From NCBI GenBank assembly GCA_016933355.1, contig JAFGBC010000019.1, positions 1 through 10,674 on the forward strand: a DNA stretch of 10,674 nucleotides. Reading direction: 5' to 3'. The notes under the pieces are model-generated. The model searched no databases. It had not been told where the DNA came from and saw only the letters and a list, made by a program, of their open reading frames with translations. This document shows positions 6,938 to 10,674 of the stretch, in pieces (position 1 is the first letter of the stretch; each line of letters starts with the position of its first letter). This DNA comes from Candidatus Aminicenantota bacterium (GTDB lineage: Bacteria; Acidobacteriota; Aminicenantia; Aminicenantales; JAFGBC01). Made by a program: the position numbers and the translations under genes.

Positions 6938-6991
6938 TTGAGCAGCAAGCCACTTCTGCCCGCCCTGGCGAATACCCGAATACCGAAATGA
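6938..6991 (+). CDS. Possible 17-residue leader ORF coupled to thrS
   Basis: A TTG-started ORF of 17 codons (reading MSSKPLLPALANTRIPK) has AAAAGGA at 6927-6933, four bases before its start. It ends in a TGA that overlaps the thrS ATG as ATGA (6988-6991). thrS has no Shine-Dalgarno of its own, so ribosomes finishing this ORF could restart on thrS. There are no clustered threonine codons (only one), so classical attenuation is not suggested. The start codon is weak and the spacing short; it may be chance. Confidence 0.3.
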   Translation: MSSKPLLPALANTRIPK

Positions 6992-8925
6992 GCGAGCGTA
7001 TAATTATTCACGTCGCGTCGTCTGCCTTGGCGGTGGACAAGGGGATCCGTCTGTCCGCGCTCCTGCCCCAGCTCAAGCTCGAGGCGAAGCCCGTCTTGGC
7101 CGAGGTCGACGGCCGCGTCGTGGGCCTGGACGTCGCTCTGGACAAGGACGCCGAGGTTATCCTCCTCTATCCGGAGTCCGAAGCCGCGCTCGACGTCCTC
7201 CGCCACAGCGCCTCGCACCTCATGGCTCACGCCGTCCTCGACCTCTTTCCCGGGACCCAGGTCGGCGTCGGCCCCGCCGTCGAGAACGGCTTCTACTACG
7301 ACTTCTTGCGCGAAACGCCGTTCACGACCGAGGACCTGGCCGCGATCGAAGCCAAGATGGCCGAGATCGCCGGCCGCGACCTCCCGATCGAGCGCCGCGT
7401 CATGCCCAAGGCCGAGGCCGTCCGCCGCTTCCGCGAGATGGGCCAGACCCTCAAGGTCGAGCTGATCGAGGAGAAGGCGGGCGAGGAGGCGACCGTCTAC
7501 GGCCAGGGGGCTTTCATGGATTTTTGCCGGGGGCCCCACCTCGCCTCGACCGGCCTCGTCAAGCACTTCAAGCTGCTTTCGGTCTCGGGCGCCTACTGGA
7601 AGGGCGACGAGCGGAATCAGCAGCTCCAGCGGATCTACGGGACCGCTTTCTTCAGCACAGAGGCGCTCGACGCCTACCTCAAGCTCCTCGAAGAGGCCCG
7701 CAAGCGCGACCACCGCAAGCTGGGCCCCGAGCTCGACCTGTTCAGCTTCTCCGACGACGTCGGCAGCGGCCTGACCCTCTGGCACCCCAAGGGCGCCCGG
7801 ATCCGGGCCGCGATCGAGCAGCACTGGCGGGAACGGCACTGGGCCGGCGGCTACGACATCCTGTTCACCCCCCATATCGGACGGGCCAGGCTCTGGCAGG
7901 TCTCGGGCCATCTCGGTTTCTACAAGGATTCGATGTATGCTCCGATGGAGATCGACGGGCAGGAGTACTACCTCAAGCCCATGAACTGTCCGTTCCACAT
8001 CCAGGTCTACAAGTCGCGGATGCGCTCCTACCGCGACCTCCCCCTGCGCTGGGCCGAGCTGGGGACCGTCTACCGCTACGAGCGGAGCGGCGTCCTGCAC
8101 GGCCTGCTCCGCGTCCGGGGCTTCACCCAGGACGACGCCCACATCATCTGTACGCCCGACCAGATCGAGGACGAGATCCTGCGCGTCCTGGATTTCTCGG
8201 TCTCGATCCTGGCCGACTTCGGGTTCACCGACAACAAGATCGAGCTCTCGGTCCGCGACCCCAAGAACCCGGACAAGTACTGCGGGGACGACGGCCTCTG
8301 GTGCAGGGCCGAGGCCTCGCTCGTCAAGGCGCTCGAGACCCGCGGCTACCGCTACGAGCGGATGGAGGGCGAGGCCGTCTTCTACGGTCCCAAGATCGAC
8401 ATCAAGATCAAGGACGCCCTGGGCCGGCTCTGGCAGTGCACGACCATCCAGTTCGACTTTAACATGTCCGAACGGTTTGACATGGCTTATATCGGAGAGG
8501 ACGGGAAGGAGCACCGGCCCTACATGGTCCACCGAGCCCTCCTCGGCTCTCTCGAGCGCTTCTTCGGCGTCCTGGTCGAGCACTACAACGGCGCCTTCCC
8601 GCTCTGGCTGGCGCCGGTCCAGGCCGTCGTCCTGCCCATCGCCGACCGGCACGACGCCTACGCCTTGGGCCTCGTCGACCGACTGCGCGCCGCCGGCCTG
8701 CGCGCCGAAGCCGACCTGTCCCGCGAGAAGGTCGGGTACAAGATCCGCGGGGCCGAGACGGGCAAGATCCCCCTGATCCTGGTCGTCGGCGACAAGGAGG
8801 TCCGCGACGGCACGGCCTCCCTGCGCATCCACGGCCTGGGGGACAAGGGCCCGGTCGAGATCGCCGCGTTCCTGGACAAGGCCCAGGCGCTGATCCGCCA
8901 AAGATCCCTGACCGTCATATGGTGA
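6988..8925 (+). CDS. thrS: Threonyl-tRNA synthetase
   Basis: ThrRS charges tRNA(Thr) with threonine in the cytosol and clears mis-attached serine. All domains of the full-length bacterial enzyme are present in 645 residues. A TGS domain spans roughly 1-63. The editing domain has H73xxxH77 and C180xxxH184 (CRGPH). The class II catalytic core holds the zinc ligands C334 (MNCPFH), H385 (RGFTQDDAH) and H515 (HRALLGSLERF), and motif 2 contains RYERSG at 363-368. The anticodon-binding domain begins near 540. The ATG at 6988 fits the normal start of the TGS domain, yet only GAATACCGAA precedes it, with no Shine-Dalgarno. Upstream in-frame codons allow an ATT at 6937 but would add an unlikely tail. 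The stop at 8923-8925 abuts the infC ribosome binding site, so the genes are tightly linked. No T-box leader is visible. Confidence 0.97.
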   Translation: MSERIIIHVASSALAVDKGIRLSALLPQLKLEAKPVLAEVDGRVVGLDVALDKDAEVILLYPESEAALDVLRHSASHLMAHAVLDLFPGTQVGVGPAVENGFYYDFLRETPFTTEDLAAIEAKMAEIAGRDLPIERRVMPKAEAVRRFREMGQTLKVELIEEKAGEEATVYGQGAFMDFCRGPHLASTGLVKHFKLLSVSGAYWKGDERNQQLQRIYGTAFFSTEALDAYLKLLEEARKRDHRKLGPELDLFSFSDDVGSGLTLWHPKGARIRAAIEQHWRERHWAGGYDILFTPHIGRARLWQVSGHLGFYKDSMYAPMEIDGQEYYLKPMNCPFHIQVYKSRMRSYRDLPLRWAELGTVYRYERSGVLHGLLRVRGFTQDDAHIICTPDQIEDEILRVLDFSVSILADFGFTDNKIELSVRDPKNPDKYCGDDGLWCRAEASLVKALETRGYRYERMEGEAVFYGPKIDIKIKDALGRLWQCTTIQFDFNMSERFDMAYIGEDGKEHRPYMVHRALLGSLERFFGVLVEHYNGAFPLWLAPVQAVVLPIADRHDAYALGLVDRLRAAGLRAEADLSREKVGYKIRGAETGKIPLILVVGDKEVRDGTASLRIHGLGDKGPVEIAAFLDKAQALIRQRSLTVIW

Positions 8926-8931
8926 AGGAGG
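8925..8931 (+). promoter_or_regulatory. Ribosome binding site that fixes the infC start at AUU
   Basis: AAGGAGG, a full anti-16S match, starts on the last base of the thrS stop codon and lies six bases before the ATT at 8938. No ATG, GTG or TTG lies at a usable distance in the infC frame, while the ATG at 9007 has no such site close by. Confidence 0.88.
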
Positions 8932-8937
8932 TTTCCC

Positions 8938-9591
8938 ATTAGACCGCCCAGACCTTTCCCTTTCTATCCTCGGGCAGAGAAACAGAGAGAGCACCGGACG
9001 AACGAGATGATCCGGGCCCGCGAGATCCGCGTCCTCGACGACGAGAAGAAGCAGATCGGCGTCCTGAGCGTCCCCGAAGCGCTGGCGATCGCCCGCGAAC
9101 GGGGGCTCGACCTGGTCGAAATCGCCCCGGCCGCCAACCCGCCCGTCTGCCGGATCATGGACTACGGGAAGTTTCTCTACGAGCTCCACAAGAAGGAGCA
9201 CGAGGCCAAGAAACACCAGAAGCAGGTCCTGGTCAAGGAGATCAAGCTCCGGCCCAAGATCAGCATCCACGACTACACCTTCAAGACGAAGCATATCCTG
9301 CGCTTCCTCGAGGAGGGGAATAAGGTCAAAGTCACGATCATGCTCCGCGGCCGCGAGAAGTCGCGGCCCGACCTGGGAATCCAGGTTCTGGAACGGGTCA
9401 AGGAGACGGTCAAGGCGTTCGGCAAGCAGGACGGCGGCGTGCGGCGACAGGACTGGGCCGTGTCCACGCTGCTTATACCCGTCAAGACAGGAACAGGAGG
9501 ACGAGATGCCAAAGCTAAAAACCCACCGGGGAGCCCGCAAGCGCTTCAAGGTGACGGCGAAAAAAAAGATACTCCGCTCGAAGGCGTTTAA
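8938..9591 (+). CDS. infC: Translation initiation factor IF-3, starting at AUU
   Basis: IF3 binds the 30S subunit, prevents early joining of 50S and checks the start codon and initiator tRNA. The obvious ATG at 9007 would cut off the usual N-terminus. Reading upstream in frame gives [13 protein letters not shown], the normal IF3 opening, back to an ATT at 8938 that sits six bases after AAGGAGG. AUU is the known start in infC of E. coli and many bacteria, where IF3 discriminates against it and so controls its own synthesis. The product is then 217 residues: N-domain with [11 protein letters not shown] at 68-78, a basic helical linker, and a C-domain starting near [17 protein letters not shown] (101-117). 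The expected C-terminal EGR-x-M-x-x-L-x-P region reads [15 protein letters not shown], diverged but in frame. The frame then continues 86 bases into rpmI, adding a Gly/Lys-rich tail of about 30 residues. Confidence 0.93.
   Translation: MRPPRPFPFYPRAEKQREHRTNEMIRAREIRVLDDEKKQIGVLSVPEALAIARERGLDLVEIAPAANPPVCRIMDYGKFLYELHKKEHEAKKHQKQVLVKEIKLRPKISIHDYTFKTKHILRFLEEGNKVKVTIMLRGREKSRPDLGIQVLERVKETVKAFGKQDGGVRRQDWAVSTLLIPVKTGTGGRDAKAKNPPGSPQALQGDGEKKDTPLEGV
9495..9500 (+). promoter_or_regulatory. Ribosome binding site of rpmI inside infC
   Basis: AGGAGG five bases before the rpmI ATG at 9506, within the 3' part of the infC reading frame. It gives rpmI its own strong entry site despite the overlap. 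Confidence 0.8.
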
Positions 9592-9706
9592 AAGGCATAT
9601 CCTGACCAAGAAGTCGTCCAAGCGGAAGCGGGCCCTGGGCCGGAAGACGGAGGTCAGCCGGACCGACCGGGCCGCCGTCAAAACCATGTTGCCCTACGAG
9701 TTCTGA
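9506..9706 (+). CDS. rpmI: 50S ribosomal protein L35
   Basis: L35 is a small, very basic protein of the large ribosomal subunit. The 66 residues are a full-length match, opening with [20 protein letters not shown], then the central [12 protein letters not shown] (31-42) and the usual end around the AVKTMLPY segment. The start is certain: AGGAGG is five bases upstream. The first 86 bases also lie in the infC frame (different phase). rplT follows 62 bases later, beyond a strong hairpin. In other bacteria L20 represses this pair through the mRNA upstream of rpmI; I cannot see a matching structure with confidence here. Confidence 0.97.
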   Translation: MPKLKTHRGARKRFKVTAKKKILRSKAFKRHILTKKSSKRKRALGRKTEVSRTDRAAVKTMLPYEF

Positions 9707-9711
9707 TCCCG

Positions 9712-9746
9712 CCGCCGGGCGGGGCGCCTTTTCCCCGCGCCGGCGG
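9712..9746 (+). other. Strong GC-rich hairpin between rpmI and rplT
   Basis: Bases 9712-9724 pair with 9733-9746 over 13 base pairs with one bulged G (9739) and an eight-base loop that contains TTTT. No T run follows the 3' arm, so it is not a standard intrinsic terminator. It begins six bases after the rpmI stop and ends ten bases before the rplT ribosome binding site. Likely roles are mRNA processing, protection of an upstream 3' end or partial attenuation. Confidence 0.6.
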
Positions 9747-9768
9747 ATCACCGACGAAGGAGTCGATC

Positions 9769-10125
9769 ATGCCGAGAGTCAAGAGAGGGACGAAGCGGAA
9801 AGACCGTCGGTCCAAGGTCCTCAAGCTCGCCAAGGGCTACTGGGGCGCCAAGGGCCGTAATTACCGCACCGCCAAAGAGGCGGTGGAGAAGTCGCTGCTC
9901 TACGCCTACCGGGACCGGAAGGCCCGCAAGCGGGAGTTCCGCGGCTTGTGGATCATCCGGGTCAAGGCGGCCGCCGAGGCCAACGGCATCAGCTACAGCC
10001 GGTTCATGCATGCCCTGAAGACGCTGGGGGTTGAGCTCGACCGGAAAGTCCTGGCCGACCTGGCCGTCGAGAGCCCGCGCGCCTTCGCCCGGCTCGCCGA
10101 AAAAGCCAAGGCCGCGGTCGCTTGA
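9769..10125 (+). CDS. rplT: 50S ribosomal protein L20
   Basis: L20 binds 23S rRNA early in 50S assembly and, in several bacteria, controls its own operon. The 118 residues are the normal length. The N-terminal basic extension opens [20 protein letters not shown], followed by [20 protein letters not shown] (21-40). The globular half has [19 protein letters not shown] (55-73), [19 protein letters not shown] (75-93) and LADLA (95-99). AAGGAG lies six bases before the ATG, so the start is certain. pheS begins one base after its stop codon, indicating co-transcription and probably coupled translation. Confidence 0.98.
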   Translation: MPRVKRGTKRKDRRSKVLKLAKGYWGAKGRNYRTAKEAVEKSLLYAYRDRKARKREFRGLWIIRVKAAAEANGISYSRFMHALKTLGVELDRKVLADLAVESPRAFARLAEKAKAAVA

Positions 10126-10126
10126 G

Positions 10127-10674
10127 ATGGAGCCCCTCGCCCGGAGGCTCGACGCCCTGCGGCAGTCCTTCGACGAGGCGTGCCGCCGGGTCGCCGACGC
10201 CAAGGCCCTCGAGGACCTCCGGAACCAGTACCTCAGCCGCAAGCGGGGATCGCTGACCGGGCTCCTCGAGGAGCTGAAATCCCTGCCGCCCGCCGAGCGT
10301 CCCGAGGCCGGAGGACGGATCAACGCCCTCAAGGACCATATTCGCGGGCGGCTGGACGAGGCGGAGCGGGCCCTGACCTCGGCCGCCCCGGCCCCCGTCC
10401 CGCTCGACCTCAGCCTGCCGGGACGGGTCCTCCCCTGGGGCGCGCCGCATCCGCTGATGCTCGTGACCCGGGAGATCGAGTCGATCTTCCAGTCGATGGG
10501 GTTCGCCGTCGAGGAAGGCCCGGAAATCGAGACCGACTACTACAACTTCGAAGCCCTCAACTTCCCGCCCCACCATCCGGCCCGGGACGACTGGGACACG
10601 CTCTATACGACGGACGGCCTTCTGCTCCGGCCGCACACCTCGCCGGTCCAGATCCGGGTCATGGAGCGGCGCAA
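10127..10674 (+). CDS. pheS: Phenylalanyl-tRNA synthetase alpha subunit, N-terminal part
   Basis: PheS is the catalytic subunit of the alpha2-beta2 enzyme that charges tRNA(Phe). The frame is open to the window edge; 182 residues are seen. Residues 1-90 form the coiled-coil arm that contacts tRNA, with LEDLRNQYLSRKRGSLT at 28-44. The class II core begins with GAPHPLMLVTREIESIF at 105-121, then MGFAVEEGPEIE (124-135), YNFEALNFPPHHPARD (139-154) and LLRPHTSPVQIR (166-177), all typical of bacterial PheS. The ATG lies one base after the rplT TGA; no good Shine-Dalgarno precedes it, so restart by ribosomes leaving rplT is likely. The order after rplT is the common one, with pheT expected next outside the window. 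Confidence 0.96.
   Translation, partial: MEPLARRLDALRQSFDEACRRVADAKALEDLRNQYLSRKRGSLTGLLEELKSLPPAERPEAGGRINALKDHIRGRLDEAERALTSAAPAPVPLDLSLPGRVLPWGAPHPLMLVTREIESIFQSMGFAVEEGPEIETDYYNFEALNFPPHHPARDDWDTLYTTDGLLLRPHTSPVQIRVMERR

Noticed and set aside
6905..6987. Possible T-box or threonine attenuator before thrS
   Set aside because: Too short for a T-box, no T-box consensus, no terminator hairpin with T run, and only one threonine codon in the mini-ORF.
7524..8462. A 312-codon plus-strand frame inside thrS
   Set aside because: Arg/Pro/Ala-rich shifted reading of the ThrRS catalytic core, without a ribosome binding site or motifs.
6925..9687. A 920-codon open frame on the minus strand opposite thrS, infC and rpmI
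   Set aside because: It is the mirror of strongly conserved plus-strand genes. High GC at third codon positions removes stops from the opposite strand; the product is a low-complexity Val/Asp/Gly/Leu-rich sequence with no domains.

Overview
High-GC bacterial chromosome segment made mostly of housekeeping genes, coding-dense throughout; no gene-free stretch exceeds about 140 bases. I see no insertion sequence, phage gene, CRISPR array or plasmid function. The conserved thrS-infC-rpmI-rplT-pheS order, Shine-Dalgarno sequences close to consensus and sigma-70-type promoters show a bacterium. The selB remnant implies a selenocysteine-using lineage. The combination of GC-rich codon use, a cyclic-2,3-diphosphoglycerate-synthetase-like P-loop protein beside carbamate kinase and ornithine carbamoyltransferase, and an unrecognised 713-residue protein would fit a poorly cultured anaerobe such as Candidatus Aminicenantes. 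That placement is inference, not something the sequence proves.

Layout. (1) 2-568, plus strand: 3' end of selB. (2) 591-5931, minus strand: a four-gene operon read from right to left, namely a cPGS-like P-loop protein, carbamate kinase, ornithine carbamoyltransferase and a large unknown protein. The genes overlap or nearly touch. One clear promoter (5997-6026) drives them, and the predicted transcript starts with a long U tract. (3) 6043-6692, minus strand: a YfcE-type metallophosphoesterase followed by a 47-codon small ORF with a near-perfect ribosome binding site. (4) 6778-6904, plus strand: a consensus promoter and tRNA-Val(GAC). (5) 6988-10674, plus strand: thrS, infC, rpmI, rplT and the 5' part of pheS.

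How the genes work together. The translation cluster supplies two aminoacyl-tRNA synthetases, IF3 and two 50S proteins, probably from a transcript that also carries the tRNA, since no terminator separates them. infC begins at AUU, the rare start codon known from infC genes, and its reading frame runs 86 bases into rpmI. The carbamoyl-phosphate operon joins citrulline/ornithine chemistry to ATP formation through carbamate kinase; no arginine deiminase is in view.

The best leads are the U-tract start of the carbamoyl-phosphate operon, the constant-looking partnership of the cPGS-like protein with ArcC and OTC, the 713-residue unknown protein, the 47-residue basic peptide, and the infC start and tail. 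I found no clear case of a wholly new defence or mobile system.
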